Source: an uncultured Mucilaginibacter sp.
GTDB taxonomy: Bacteria; Bacteroidota; Bacteroidia; Sphingobacteriales; Sphingobacteriaceae
Direction of reading: 5' to 3'
Length of the DNA: 34,041 nucleotides
Assembly (NCBI RefSeq): GCF_937859865.1
Contig: NZ_CALMAT010000123.1
Coordinates: forward strand, 33,861 to 67,901
Each line of letters opens with the position of its first letter. The stretch's first letter is position 1. The notes under the pieces are model-generated. The model did no database searches and was not told where the DNA came from. It saw only the letters and a list, made by a program, of their open reading frames with translations. Positions 7,235 to 15,372 of the stretch are shown here, piece after piece. Both the position numbers and the translations under genes were made by a program.

Positions 7235-8707
7235 ATGACCAGCATTTTTATCCAGCACGAAATCAAATCCTTTTTGCGTACCGTGGGTGCGGGCAAAAGC
7301 ATCGCCGTAAAAGTGGTGATGGGTATTTTAATTTTATACCTGTTGCTAAACGTGCTGGCGCTTGCTTTTTTTATGGACAAAGTTTTGGAAGCCATTTTCC
7401 CAAACGAAGACCTGGTTGTTTCCTTCTGCAAAATCATTTTATATTATTTTTTGGCCGATTTGCTTTGGCGTTTCCAACTGCAGGAACTGCCAACTTTGCA
7501 GGTTCAACCTTACTTGCATCTGCGCATCAAAAAAAATACGATTGTGCGGTATTTGTCGTTCGCCTCGCTGCTTTCGTTTTTTAATTTGTGGCCTATCATA
7601 CTGTTTTTACCCTTCATTTTTAAGGTGATTTGGGTTGATGCCAGCCACACAACCGCTTTGCTTTTCATCATTGCCGTCATCGGTTTTACGGTTTTTAACA
7701 ACTATCTCAGTTTGTTTATCAAGCGGAAATCAAACTTAAACGGCTGGGTTTATGTTGGTTTTGCGCTTCTGCTGGTATTGTTGGGCCTGGCCGATTTTTC
7801 CTGGCATTGGTATTCTATCCGCAACATCTCTTTTGCGTTTTTTAACGGTTTGATACAGCATCCCTATTATGTTTTGCTGCCGGTTGTTTTGGCTGCGCTG
7901 ATGTATTACATCAACTTCAGTTACCTTAAAAATAATTTGTACCTCGAAGAGTTAGGGTCTAAAAAAACTATTTATAAAAGTAGTACCAACATCCCGTTTT
8001 TCAGCCGTTTTGGTAAAGTTGGCGATCTGGTTTCTAACGAAATCAAACTGATTTTAAGGAATAAAAGAAGCCGGTCTTCCATCGTGATGACCGGTGGTTT
8101 CCTGTTTTACGGCATCCTGTTTTACACCAACAAAAGCTATAGTGACAGCATGAAACTGTTTCCGGCAATTTTTATGACCGGCCTTTTCATCATCAATTAC
8201 GGGCAGTTTATGTTTAGCTGGCAAGCCTCGCATTTTGATGGCATTTTAATCAGTAAAATTAGTTTCACGGATTTCCTGAAAGCCAAATTGTTACTCTTTA
8301 CCACCGTTTCTACGCTGGCTTTTCTGCTCACGTTGCCTTACGTTTATTTTGGCTGGCACGTTATTTTCATCCATTTTGTAATGTATTTGTGGAATATCGG
8401 CGTAAATACCGTCATCGTACTCTTTTTTGCCAACCGGAACTACAGGCGCATTGACCTTTCTAAAGGCGCATCTTTTAATTGGGAAGGTGTTGGCGCTACA
8501 CAATTGCTGCTGGGTTTGCCGTTAATTTTATGTCCTTACCTAATTTATTTGCCCTGCAAATGGTTAGGCCATCCGGATTTTGGGTTGATTTTGATCGGGC
8601 TGACAGGAATACTGTTTGTACTAACACACAGCTATTGGATTAAACAATTGGAAGCGGATTTTTACGAAAAAAAATATACCATTGCCGAAGGTTTCAGAAA
8701 CAAATAA
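7235..8707 (+). CDS. DUF5687-like multi-pass membrane protein, probable ABC permease
   Basis: This is a 490-residue polytopic membrane protein. Hydrophobic segments are visible near residues 25-50, 60-75, 108-135, 140-160, 170-190, 210-230, 290-305, 315-330, 350-375, 380-400 and 425-475. It resembles the DUF5687 family, which in Bacteroidota is paired with an ABC ATPase. The ATPase gene follows 187 bp downstream, so the two probably form one exporter of unknown substrate. The spacer between them holds a facing pair of dispersed motifs, so the genes may not be tightly co-transcribed. Coding sequence has only near matches to the motif (7974, 8062). Confidence 0.7.
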   Translation: MTSIFIQHEIKSFLRTVGAGKSIAVKVVMGILILYLLLNVLALAFFMDKVLEAIFPNEDLVVSFCKIILYYFLADLLWRFQLQELPTLQVQPYLHLRIKKNTIVRYLSFASLLSFFNLWPIILFLPFIFKVIWVDASHTTALLFIIAVIGFTVFNNYLSLFIKRKSNLNGWVYVGFALLLVLLGLADFSWHWYSIRNISFAFFNGLIQHPYYVLLPVVLAALMYYINFSYLKNNLYLEELGSKKTIYKSSTNIPFFSRFGKVGDLVSNEIKLILRNKRSRSSIVMTGGFLFYGILFYTNKSYSDSMKLFPAIFMTGLFIINYGQFMFSWQASHFDGILISKISFTDFLKAKLLLFTTVSTLAFLLTLPYVYFGWHVIFIHFVMYLWNIGVNTVIVLFFANRNYRRIDLSKGASFNWEGVGATQLLLGLPLILCPYLIYLPCKWLGHPDFGLILIGLTGILFVLTHSYWIKQLEADFYEKKYTIAEGFRNK

Positions 8708-8765
8708 TTATAAAGCAGTCTAAATTTTTAGGGTTCGGTTTGAATTTGTACCATAAAAAAATGCC

Positions 8766-8853
8766 ATGCTTCTTTTACCGGGTAAAATTTGGTGTCTGCC
8801 TTATCTCAACTTAAAAACCAATGTCTCACATTTTTAGGTGGTAAAAGAAGCAT
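8766..8853. repeat. facing pair of dispersed motifs (88 bp) between permease and ATPase
   Basis: The left end is ATGCTTCTTTTA (8766-8777) and the right end TAAAAGAAGCAT (8842-8853), perfect 12-bp inverted ends. The left side continues CCGGGTAAAATTTGGTGT. The right side is preceded by CATTTTTAGGTGG. The arrangement could form a long-loop stem in the transcript or be a short inverted-repeat element. Confidence 0.8.
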
Positions 8854-8894
8854 CAACCTGAAAAAAGAGGGATAAAAAAATTTAAACAATTTCT

Positions 8895-9590
8895 ATGATC
8901 AAAATTAAAAACTTAACAAAAACTTACGCCGGCGTTATGGTGGTTGATATTCCTGAATTGCATATCCAAAAAGGCGAAACGATTGGTTTGGTGGGCAACA
9001 ACGGCGCGGGCAAAACCACACTTTTCCGCATGATTTTGGATTTGATACGGCCCGAAAGCGGCGAGGTTTTATCCAACGGAAAAAATGTGATGCACGATGA
9101 AACCTGGAAAAATTACACCGCTTCGTACCTGGATGAAGGCTTTTTGATTGATTACCTCACGCCCGAAGAATATTTTTATTTCATTGGTAGTTTGCACAAC
9201 GAAAACAAGGTTTATGTGGATGAAAAGCTGGCCATGCTGACTGATTTTTTTAACGGTGAGATTTTACAAAAAGGCAAATACATCCGCGATCTTTCAAAAG
9301 GAAACCAGTGCAAAGTTGGAGTGGCGGCTTGCCTCCTGCAAAACCCCGAAATTTTAATGCTGGATGAACCTTTTGCCAACATTGACCCAACCACACAAAT
9401 CCGCTTGAAAAACCTGCTCAAAAATTTAGGTGATAAAAACAGTATGACCACGATTGTTTCCAGTCATGATTTAAACCACGTAACCGATGTTTGCCAGCGC
9501 ATTTTGCTGATGGAAAAAGGCCGGATCATCAAAGATATCCGTACCGATGTAAACACGCTGGCAGAACTGGAAAGCTATTTTGCGGTTTGA
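8895..9590 (+). CDS. ABC transporter ATP-binding protein
   Basis: This is a 231-residue ABC ATPase, the energy-coupling partner of the upstream membrane protein. Walker A GNNGAGKTT is at residues 34-42, the signature is LSKGNQ at 133-138 (Lys in place of the usual Gly), Walker B ILMLDEP at 153-159 and the switch His191 in VSSHDLN. The protein resembles the export-type CcmA/YxlF group. The ACAG motif TAAAAACAGTAT is embedded at 9434-9445 together with its upstream extension (AAAATTTAGGTGA), giving one of the best long-form copies inside a gene. The GNAT gene follows after 5 bp, so the two are probably one transcript. Confidence 0.88.
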   Translation: MIKIKNLTKTYAGVMVVDIPELHIQKGETIGLVGNNGAGKTTLFRMILDLIRPESGEVLSNGKNVMHDETWKNYTASYLDEGFLIDYLTPEEYFYFIGSLHNENKVYVDEKLAMLTDFFNGEILQKGKYIRDLSKGNQCKVGVAACLLQNPEILMLDEPFANIDPTTQIRLKNLLKNLGDKNSMTTIVSSHDLNHVTDVCQRILLMEKGRIIKDIRTDVNTLAELESYFAV

Positions 9591-9595
9591 TTGAG

Positions 9596-10093
9596 ATGGA
9601 AACAGCACTTCGATATGCCACTGCCGATGACGTGCCCATGCTTCGTTTACTGGCAGAAAAAATATGGTGGCCAACGTATGCCGAAATTTTAAGCAAAGAA
9701 CAAATTCGGTTTATGTTGGATAAGATTTATGACGAAGACAAGCTTCGTTTACAGATAGAAAATGAGGAACAAACGTTTTTGATTTTATCAGAAAATAATG
9801 TTTCCATAGGTTTTACCGCTTTTTCTGCAGATCAGGAAAACCCGCAATTGATGACGCTGGAAAAAATTTACTGTTTGCCCGAAATGCAGGGAAAAGGCTA
9901 CGGCAAATTGCTCATCAATACCGTTGAAACCAAAGCGCGCGAAGCCGGAAAAAGCATTTTACAATTGTATGTCCACCGGCAAAACAAAGCCCGCAACTTT
10001 TATGAAAAGCTAAATTTTAAGGTGGTAAAAGAAGTAGACCGGCCGTTGGGGAAATTTTTGCTGACGGATTTTGTGATGGAGAAGAAGGTGTAG
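9596..10093 (+). CDS. GNAT family N-acetyltransferase
   Basis: This is a 165-residue acetyl-CoA-dependent acetyltransferase. The acetyl-CoA binding motif LPEMQGKGYGKLLI is at residues 94-107, and the C-terminal segment NKARNFYEKLNFKVVKEV is typical of the family. The start at ATG 9596 is chosen because it begins METALRYATADDV, the usual start of the fold; the frame is open further upstream but there it overlaps the ABC gene. The substrate cannot be told from sequence. A long-form copy of the dispersed motif lies at 10026-10036, encoding Val-Lys-Glu-Val, with AATTTTAAGGTGG just before it. Confidence 0.85.
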   Translation: METALRYATADDVPMLRLLAEKIWWPTYAEILSKEQIRFMLDKIYDEDKLRLQIENEEQTFLILSENNVSIGFTAFSADQENPQLMTLEKIYCLPEMQGKGYGKLLINTVETKAREAGKSILQLYVHRQNKARNFYEKLNFKVVKEVDRPLGKFLLTDFVMEKKV

Positions 10094-10102
10094 AATATGT
10101 TT

Positions 10103-10555
10103 TTATTTAGGCTTCTTTTTCAATGCTTCAATATCTCCTAAATCTTTTGCCCTTCCTGATGCTTTTTTATTTGCAATAAAATCAGTGATGTTGATGTACG
10201 AAATTTTAAGTTCATCTACTTCTGCATCTATTTTTCCTTTGTATGCATCATCAAAATCAACACCGGATATAGAATTTAAAATGTCTATTCTTAAAGGAGG
10301 ATGACCTAATTGTGTAACGTGGTTTTCCTTTACAAAATCCTTTTGGGCAAGTCTCAAAGAACCAAATCCAAAATCTTTTAAAACTTCCACCATTTTATCG
10401 GCATTTTCAATGCTTGGCTTAATCCATATATCCAAATCACCAGTATGCCTTGGTTGTCCATGAAAAGCTAAGGCGTGAGCACCAACTATCATATACTCAA
10501 CTTGATGAGCGTTTAATAATTCAATAAAATCTACAAAGTCCTTTTCAAAAATCAT
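10103..10555 (-). CDS. nucleotidyltransferase (MNT/AbiEii-like), probable toxin-antitoxin or regulatory partner
   Basis: A 150-residue minimal nucleotidyltransferase. The fold signature is EYMIVGAHALAFHGQPRHTG followed by DLDIWI, with the two metal-binding aspartates in DLD. The family is known for DUF6036/AbiEii-like proteins in mobile defence or toxin-antitoxin pairs, some of which add nucleotides to a partner protein or to tRNA. Here it overlaps the small upstream gene by 4 bp (ATGA), so the two are translationally coupled. Local base composition looks more AT-rich than the neighbours, which suggests later acquisition. The role as toxin or antitoxin is inference. Confidence 0.72.
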   Translation of the reverse strand: MIFEKDFVDFIELLNAHQVEYMIVGAHALAFHGQPRHTGDLDIWIKPSIENADKMVEVLKDFGFGSLRLAQKDFVKENHVTQLGHPPLRIDILNSISGVDFDDAYKGKIDAEVDELKISYINITDFIANKKASGRAKDLGDIEALKKKPK

Positions 10556-10749
10556 AAAGTTCGTTGGGATACTACTTTTTCAATTTTTTCAGGATAAAAG
10601 CCATTTAACCAAGTATAGTAGTTAACCCTTAATCTGGTAACTTCTGCAAGTCTTTCTGTTAAACTTTTAGATTTCCAGAATTGAACATCCAAATAATCTT
10701 CATCTTCCATTTTTACATGGTTAACTACCATTGCCATTTTTCTTTCCAT
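10552..10749 (-). CDS. small partner protein coupled to the nucleotidyltransferase
   Basis: A 65-residue protein read from the ATG at 10749 (MERKMAMVVNHV). A longer frame begins at 10770 but overlaps a TATATTTA box at 10760-10753. The core FWKSKSLTERLAEVTRLR resembles the 'FW.SK..ERL..V..LR' small proteins found directly upstream of nucleotidyltransferase genes in many bacteria. Its stop overlaps the start of the nucleotidyltransferase (ATGA, 10552-10555). I do not know its function; a toxin-antitoxin partner is the obvious guess from gene order. Confidence 0.6.
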   Translation of the reverse strand: MERKMAMVVNHVKMEDEDYLDVQFWKSKSLTERLAEVTRLRVNYYTWLNGFYPEKIEKVVSQRTL

Positions 10750-10803
10750 ACTTAAATATACTAAAAACAAAAATGTGTTTTAGGTTGATTGAAGAGAAAA
10801 ATT

Positions 10804-12099
10804 CTACTCCTCCAACTTCGGAATCCGTTTCGGCGTATCCTTTCCATCCACAATGCTTCTCGAACTTAAAGCAATGGCGCGAATGGTTGCCGTAATATTA
10901 TTTACATCCAACGAACTGAATTCGTCTTTTACGCTGTGGTACAATTTGTCCGAATCAATCTGATCGGTGGAAATGGTGTGCGCCGGAACGCCAACTTTGG
11001 CCAGCGAAGCATTATCACTGCGGTAAAATAAGTTTTGTTCGGGATACGGATCAGGATAAAATTTAAAGTTGGTGCCTTCCAAGTTTTTCTGCAAAATCGT
11101 GCCGAAATCAGAACGCTCAAAACCGGTGATAAAAGCAGTATTTTCTCCGAATTTAGAAGCTTTGCCAATCATTTCGATATTAAACATCGCTACTGTTTTT
11201 ATCGGGTCAATTTGGGTGGCAAAATAAGCTGAACCATATTCTCCTATTTCTTCGGCCGTAAAAGCCACAAAAATTAAAGTACGGGCATTGTTGTTCAGCT
11301 TTTTGTAGTATTTGGCCAGTTCAATTACGGCTGTTGTTCCGCTGGCATCGTCGTCGGCGCCGTTGGCAATCGAATCGCCTGCAACCGGTTTTATAATCCC
11401 TAAATGATCGTAATGGCCGGAAAAAACCACGTATTCTTCTTTCTTGATTTTTCCCGGGATCATTCCTGCAATGTTAAACAAAGGCAGTTTTTCTACTTTG
11501 CCGGTATATTTTACGGCATAAGCTTTTACATCGGTAAAATCGCCCAGAACAAAAACCAATTGTTTGTTGGTGTTTAGTTCTTTGCTAACGTTGCCGCTGT
11601 TGTTGCGTGCTGCAATGCGTTTAAACAAAGCTTCAAACTGCGGGTCAACCAGTACCAGCATTTTTTTATTGCTGCTGATGATTTTGGAATATTCTGTCCT
11701 GAAATTCTTTTCAGCGCTAATTTTTACAATTTCTACATCTGCATCATTGCTCCAATTAAACGAAGCAGAACTACTTTGCACGGTTACGTTTTCTTTTGGC
11801 ACAATTGTATTACCAATGGAAGCTGAAACTTCTACCGGCGTGCTTTTGTACATGCTAAAATTTTGGCGGTAATCTTTATTGCCCGTAAGCGGCAGCAAAC
11901 CGATGTTTTTGTATTCGTTTTCGATAAAACGTGCTGCTTTTTCGATGCCAGGCGTAAAGGTTGCGCGGCCTTGCATATCATCTGCCGAAAGTGTTTTGAT
12001 CACGCGTTCCACATCGGCTTTAACAATTAGTTGTTCGGGTTTTTGAGCAAAGGTCTGGCAATTTATTCCGATTAATAGCAGCAGCAGTTTAAATTTCAT
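10804..12099 (-). CDS. M28 family zinc aminopeptidase, secreted
   Basis: A 431-residue exported peptidase with signal peptide MKFKLLLLLIGINCQTFAQ. The two-zinc M28 site is visible: His229 in FSGHYDHLG, Asp249/Asp250 in NGADDDASG, Glu283/Glu284 in FTAEEIGEYGS, Glu309 in NIEMIG (Asp is more usual) and a late His in PAHTISTDQ. A PA-type insert lies between about residues 90 and 215, as in larger members. It probably trims peptides in the periplasm or at the surface. A GCAG-form motif copy is at 11130-11141 inside the gene. The gene is alone on its strand. Confidence 0.88.
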   Translation of the reverse strand: MKFKLLLLLIGINCQTFAQKPEQLIVKADVERVIKTLSADDMQGRATFTPGIEKAARFIENEYKNIGLLPLTGNKDYRQNFSMYKSTPVEVSASIGNTIVPKENVTVQSSSASFNWSNDADVEIVKISAEKNFRTEYSKIISSNKKMLVLVDPQFEALFKRIAARNNSGNVSKELNTNKQLVFVLGDFTDVKAYAVKYTGKVEKLPLFNIAGMIPGKIKKEEYVVFSGHYDHLGIIKPVAGDSIANGADDDASGTTAVIELAKYYKKLNNNARTLIFVAFTAEEIGEYGSAYFATQIDPIKTVAMFNIEMIGKASKFGENTAFITGFERSDFGTILQKNLEGTNFKFYPDPYPEQNLFYRSDNASLAKVGVPAHTISTDQIDSDKLYHSVKDEFSSLDVNNITATIRAIALSSRSIVDGKDTPKRIPKLEE

Positions 12100-12160
12100 A
12101 AAGGAGAAAGAATAATAGCAAAGATGATGAAAGGTGAAAGCGAATGTTATATCAAAAGCA

Positions 12161-12172
12161 ATGCTTCTTTTA
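12161..12172 (-). repeat. dispersed motif copy upstream of the M28 gene
   Basis: ATGCTTCTTTTA with following TCGGGTTAAATTTAGTGTG, close to the left half of the 8766-8853 element. It is a half element: no facing copy is present in the 129-bp spacer between the M28 peptidase start and the first AhpD-like stop. Confidence 0.75.
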
Positions 12173-12228
12173 TCGGGTTAAATTTAGTGTGGATTATCTT
12201 GATTTAAAAAAGGTTTCAGCCAAGCAGT

Positions 12229-12768
12229 TTAATACTTTCCATAACCAACGTGGGCCATTCTTTCGCCCATTTCTGCATAAGCTTCGTTATGTGCAGGTGC
12301 CCAAGTGCCAAGGCCATCTACATAACGGTTATACATGCAAAAAGCAGCAGCGATCAGCACCGTGTCGTGTATTTCTGTATCCGTTGCGCCTTGTTGGCGT
12401 GCAGCAGCTACATCATCTTTGGTAACATTCTTGCCGTTTTGCTGTACCTGATGGGCAATATGCAATAAAGCCCTTAATTTGTCAGAAACTTCTGTTTCTA
12501 ATAAACCTGCTTTGATATCATCAATCAAACCAAGTCCGCTTTTTAAATGTGCTGCCGCTGCCGCTGCATGGGAAGTGTGGCAGAAATGGCATTTGTTCCA
12601 GTAGGAAACAGAGGCGGCAATAATTTCCCTTTCGCCGCTGGTTAGGGTTGATGGGCCTCTCAATAAAGTTTCTGCAAGTAAAAGAAGTGGCTCGGCAGTT
12701 TGCGGACGATAATTTAACAAGCCAACAATTCCGGGAAGTTCTTCGTTTAATAATTTAATATGTGCCAT
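12229..12768 (-). CDS. carboxymuconolactone decarboxylase / AhpD-like peroxidase-related protein (copy 1)
   Basis: A 179-residue AhpD-fold protein with the redox motif CHFCHTSHA (CxxC plus His), preceded by SGEREIIAASVSYWNKC. Such proteins act as alkylhydroperoxidases or thiol reductants; the exact reaction cannot be told. It is a tandem paralogue of the next gene, 11 bp apart, sharing HDTVLIAAAFCM and NRYVDGL almost exactly. The two are probably transcribed together from upstream of 13361. A near-miss of the dispersed motif (TAAAAGAAGTG) is at 12679. Confidence 0.82.
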   Translation of the reverse strand: MAHIKLLNEELPGIVGLLNYRPQTAEPLLLLAETLLRGPSTLTSGEREIIAASVSYWNKCHFCHTSHAAAAAAHLKSGLGLIDDIKAGLLETEVSDKLRALLHIAHQVQQNGKNVTKDDVAAARQQGATDTEIHDTVLIAAAFCMYNRYVDGLGTWAPAHNEAYAEMGERMAHVGYGKY

Positions 12769-12779
12769 TTTGTTGTTTT

Positions 12780-13361
12780 TTAAGGATTTTGTAATTGTTC
12801 CTGATCTCTGTTTACTTTAAAAGGTGCAGTTAGATAACCTTCGCGTGCGCGCTGTTCGCCCATTTTATCATACAGTTCATCATTATCTGGCTGCCAAGTG
12901 GCCAAACCATCAACATAACGGTTAAACATGCAAAAAGCAGCGGCAATCAACACCGTATCATGAATTTCTATATCCGTTGCCCCTTCATTCCGCGCAAATG
13001 CTACGTCTTCCGGCGTAACGTTTTTTCCGCCGCTTTGTACTTTTGCTGCTATTTTTAATAATGCTTTAAGTTTGCTGCTTATCGGTGCAGTTTCCGGGTT
13101 TGCCAGTACCTGTTTTACAATTTCGGCATTATTGCCCAACTGATGTTTTGCAATTGCGCCATGGATACTGCAACAATATTTACAGGTATTTAAATCGGAA
13201 ACATACGTTGCAATCAATTCGCGCTCACCTGCACTTAATGTTGGGTGCGGATTATGCAACAAGGTTTGTACAAGTGCATTTAATGGTGCTGCAGTTTCAG
13301 GGCGAAACATAAACAGGCTCCTGATACCAGGAAATTCTTCAGGTAGATTAATGTATGGCAT
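12780..13361 (-). CDS. carboxymuconolactone decarboxylase / AhpD-like protein (copy 2)
   Basis: A 193-residue paralogue of the downstream gene. I start it at the ATG at 13361 (MPYINLPEEFPGIRSLFMFR), since copy 1 starts similarly (MAHIKLLNEELPGIVGLLNY); an in-frame upstream start at 13418 only adds a hydrophobic, low-quality extension. The redox motif is CKYCCSIHG, with an extra Cys directly after the CxxC. The C-terminus is extended by about 14 residues relative to copy 1. Confidence 0.8.
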   Translation of the reverse strand: MPYINLPEEFPGIRSLFMFRPETAAPLNALVQTLLHNPHPTLSAGERELIATYVSDLNTCKYCCSIHGAIAKHQLGNNAEIVKQVLANPETAPISSKLKALLKIAAKVQSGGKNVTPEDVAFARNEGATDIEIHDTVLIAAAFCMFNRYVDGLATWQPDNDELYDKMGEQRAREGYLTAPFKVNRDQEQLQNP

Positions 13362-13524
13362 AGTAAAGTATTTTAGGAAGATTGGTTTAAACAGGATTAA
13401 AATTATAAATAAATCCAACTATCACTACAAACTATGAATAATAAAAAATACGATTTTTAAAGTCTATCTTGTAAAACTTATATCCCCCCTCTCAAACGCA
13501 GTAATTAAACCAAAAAAACCTTTA

Positions 13525-13536
13525 TAAAAGAAGCAT
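13525..13536 (+). repeat. dispersed motif copy touching the DUF4407 stop codon
   Basis: TAAAAGAAGCAT ends at 13536, the last base of the minus-strand DUF4407 stop codon (13538-13536). On the coding strand the motif therefore starts at the last A of the stop. Confidence 0.75.
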
Positions 13537-14657
13537 CACGTTTTCAAATCTTCGCGCATCAACTTACGTTCGGCACGTTTTGAAATGTTGTTTTTGGTGA
13601 GGTTGATATTGGTGTTGATGCGATAATCCTGAACGGCGTCTGTAACGGTCATGTCCTGCTCCATATCTTTCTCCGCAAAATGAATATTGGCTTCTTCAGT
13701 TTTGCCCAAAGCCACATCGTACGGGCCTTTCGGCGACATCAGCTTAACCAAAACCGGCAAACACTCAAATAAAATAAACAAGTAACTGATGAAGGATTGC
13801 GCCAGATAAGTGTCCAGTTCGCGCGTTCCGTTGGGGTTGTACGAAAGCTGGCCCAATGCCCAATTCCGGTCGGCAAAACCTGCTACGTTGCTCAAGCTGT
13901 CCAACTGCCGGTCGTTAAATAGTTTGGTATCGGTTACGCCTTCCACGTCTTTTCGGGTGGCAATATATTGTTCCATTTTGGCCTGGTCCTGGCGAACGGT
14001 ATTTAGGCGGGATTCTTTCTCCTTCAAAACCTCGTCTTTTTGTTTGGCAAAAGTGCCGAAACCGGTTTTGCCCGAAGTCTGGTTGGTTTTATCGCCAAAA
14101 ATTTCCTGGTTCAATTGGTAACGCGAACGGTTGATGTCTTTTTCAAGCGAATCCCTTTCGGCTTTAATATCGGCCGCTTTTGCCAAATCCATGCCGTACT
14201 TTTTATTAAAAGTAATGTTCATGGTATCAATTTTAGACCGTTGGCCTTTGAGATAAGCGTTTTTCAGTTTGGAGCGGATTTCTTTGTCAAAAATCTTTAA
14301 CTCCAGCGGACGGGAAATCACAATCCCAATCATGATGGCCAGCAAAATACGCGGCGTGGCCTGCAAAATCTGTTGGTTAACAGAACCTCTTTTGTTAATG
14401 CTGCCCACAATATAGCGGTCCATATTAAAAATGGCGGTGCCCCAAATCAATCCAAATAATATGGCAAAAAACGGTGCGCCAGGGTTTCCGCTGAAAACGA
14501 AATACATGGCATAACCGCCAGACAAGGCAGCAAACAAAGCTGTAAAAAATATAGTTGCCCCGATGCCTACATATTTGTTCATTTCGATCGGGTACTTTTT
14601 TAAAGTATCCAAGTGCACGCCAGAGCAGAACCAGAAAAATCGGTTTACTTGTTTCAT
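13536..14657 (-). CDS. DUF4407 domain-containing membrane protein
   Basis: A 373-residue protein starting MKQVNRFFWFCSGVHLDTL. Hydrophobic helices lie near residues 30-52, 58-75 and 105-122, then a long charged, coiled-coil-like region (about 125-265), then another membrane helix near 290-310 (SFISYLFILFECLPVLVKLM) and a hydrophilic tail. This is the DUF4407 layout common in Bacteroidota. Function is unknown; it may anchor a cytoplasmic or periplasmic coiled coil. It is separated by 195 bp from the divergent rhodanese gene. Confidence 0.82.
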   Translation of the reverse strand: MKQVNRFFWFCSGVHLDTLKKYPIEMNKYVGIGATIFFTALFAALSGGYAMYFVFSGNPGAPFFAILFGLIWGTAIFNMDRYIVGSINKRGSVNQQILQATPRILLAIMIGIVISRPLELKIFDKEIRSKLKNAYLKGQRSKIDTMNITFNKKYGMDLAKAADIKAERDSLEKDINRSRYQLNQEIFGDKTNQTSGKTGFGTFAKQKDEVLKEKESRLNTVRQDQAKMEQYIATRKDVEGVTDTKLFNDRQLDSLSNVAGFADRNWALGQLSYNPNGTRELDTYLAQSFISYLFILFECLPVLVKLMSPKGPYDVALGKTEEANIHFAEKDMEQDMTVTDAVQDYRINTNINLTKNNISKRAERKLMREDLKT

Positions 14658-14737
14658 AATCTCAAAAGTAATAACAAAAATGCTCTACTCGGCTCATATT
14701 TAAAGCGATGCCTTTGTTTACACCAATTTTTACCTTA

Positions 14738-14749
14738 TAAAAACAGTAT
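14738..14749 (+). repeat. dispersed motif copy, ACAG form, DUF4407-rhodanese spacer
   Basis: TAAAAACAGTAT preceded by CACCAATTTTTACCTTA. Read on the minus strand the flank is TAAGGTAAAAATTGGTG, very like the sequence after the copy at 8766. Confidence 0.7.
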
Positions 14750-14825
14750 GTAAATCAAGAACGAGTTTCTTTAAGAATAAATTATCGGCTTATTGTTACA
14801 CGCTGATTTTAATCAATTAAACACT

Positions 14826-14833
14826 TAACTTTG
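14826..14833 (+). promoter_or_regulatory. putative -7 box of the rhodanese operon
   Basis: TAACTTTG, exact TAnnTTTG, 19 bp before the ATG at 14853. No convincing -33 element is at the right distance. Confidence 0.4.
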
Positions 14834-14852
14834 AGGTATAATATTTACAAAA

Positions 14853-15167
14853 ATGAAAGAAATAACCGTACAGGAATTGAAAGAAAAAATGGACGCCGGA
14901 GAAGATTTTCAACTGATTGATGTGCGCGAAGATTTTGAATACGAAATGTCTAATTTAGGCGGAGAACTGATCCCCTTGAGTGGCATTATGATCGAATCGG
15001 GCAAAATTGATAAAAAGAAACCTGTAATTGTACAATGCCGAAGCGGCAAACGAAGTGCGGCCGCAATTATGCAATTAGAGCAGCAGGGTTTTACCAATTT
15101 GTACAACTTAAAAGGCGGAATGCTGGCTTGGGCCGAAGAGATTGACCCGGAAATACAGGTTTACTAA
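14853..15167 (+). CDS. rhodanese-like sulfurtransferase domain protein
   Basis: A single rhodanese domain of 104 residues, with the active-site loop VQCRSGKRSAAAI and catalytic Cys62. The N-terminal LIDVREDFEYEMSNLGGELI is typical. Small stand-alone rhodaneses shuttle persulfide sulfur; the partner is not evident here. The next gene starts 1 bp after the stop, so it belongs to a short operon with the small membrane protein and probably the prohibitin. Confidence 0.88.
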   Translation: MKEITVQELKEKMDAGEDFQLIDVREDFEYEMSNLGGELIPLSGIMIESGKIDKKKPVIVQCRSGKRSAAAIMQLEQQGFTNLYNLKGGMLAWAEEIDPEIQVY

Positions 15168-15168
15168 A

Positions 15169-15354
15169 ATGGGAGCCAAACTTTTTTTAAATATTTTGTA
15201 CAACATCAGTATCATTTTATGTGTGATACTGATATACTGGAGCATCAACCATCAGCGTTATGATTGGACAGCCGCTGGAGTTTTTATCATCGTGATTACC
15301 ATTTTTTTAAAAATACGGCTGGCAAAAGAAGTACGCGCACTTCAAAAGAAATAA
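15169..15354 (+). CDS. small two-helix membrane protein
   Basis: A 61-residue protein read from ATG 15169, one base after the rhodanese stop (TAAAATG). Two hydrophobic helices (about residues 5-24 and 32-49) and a basic tail LAKEVRALQKK are visible. It resembles small conserved membrane proteins of Sphingobacteriaceae (possibly DUF6358, from memory). Function unknown. The tail codons contain a near copy of the dispersed motif (CAAAAGAAGTA, 15323-15333). Confidence 0.65.
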   Translation: MGAKLFLNILYNISIILCVILIYWSINHQRYDWTAAGVFIIVITIFLKIRLAKEVRALQKK

Positions 15355-15372
15355 GGCTTTTAACCTAAATAC

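Noticed and set aside
9638-9649. ATGCTTCGTTTA in the GNAT gene
   Set aside because: One mismatch in the core; recorded as a near match only.
10081-10130. GGCTTCTTTTTC near the nucleotidyltransferase 3' end as a motif copy
   Set aside because: It encodes a Lys-rich C-terminus and has two mismatches to the core.
2589-12350. CAAAAAGCAGCA at about 2589 and 12339 as further copies
   Set aside because: The first T is missing and both are in Ala-rich coding contexts; likely chance.
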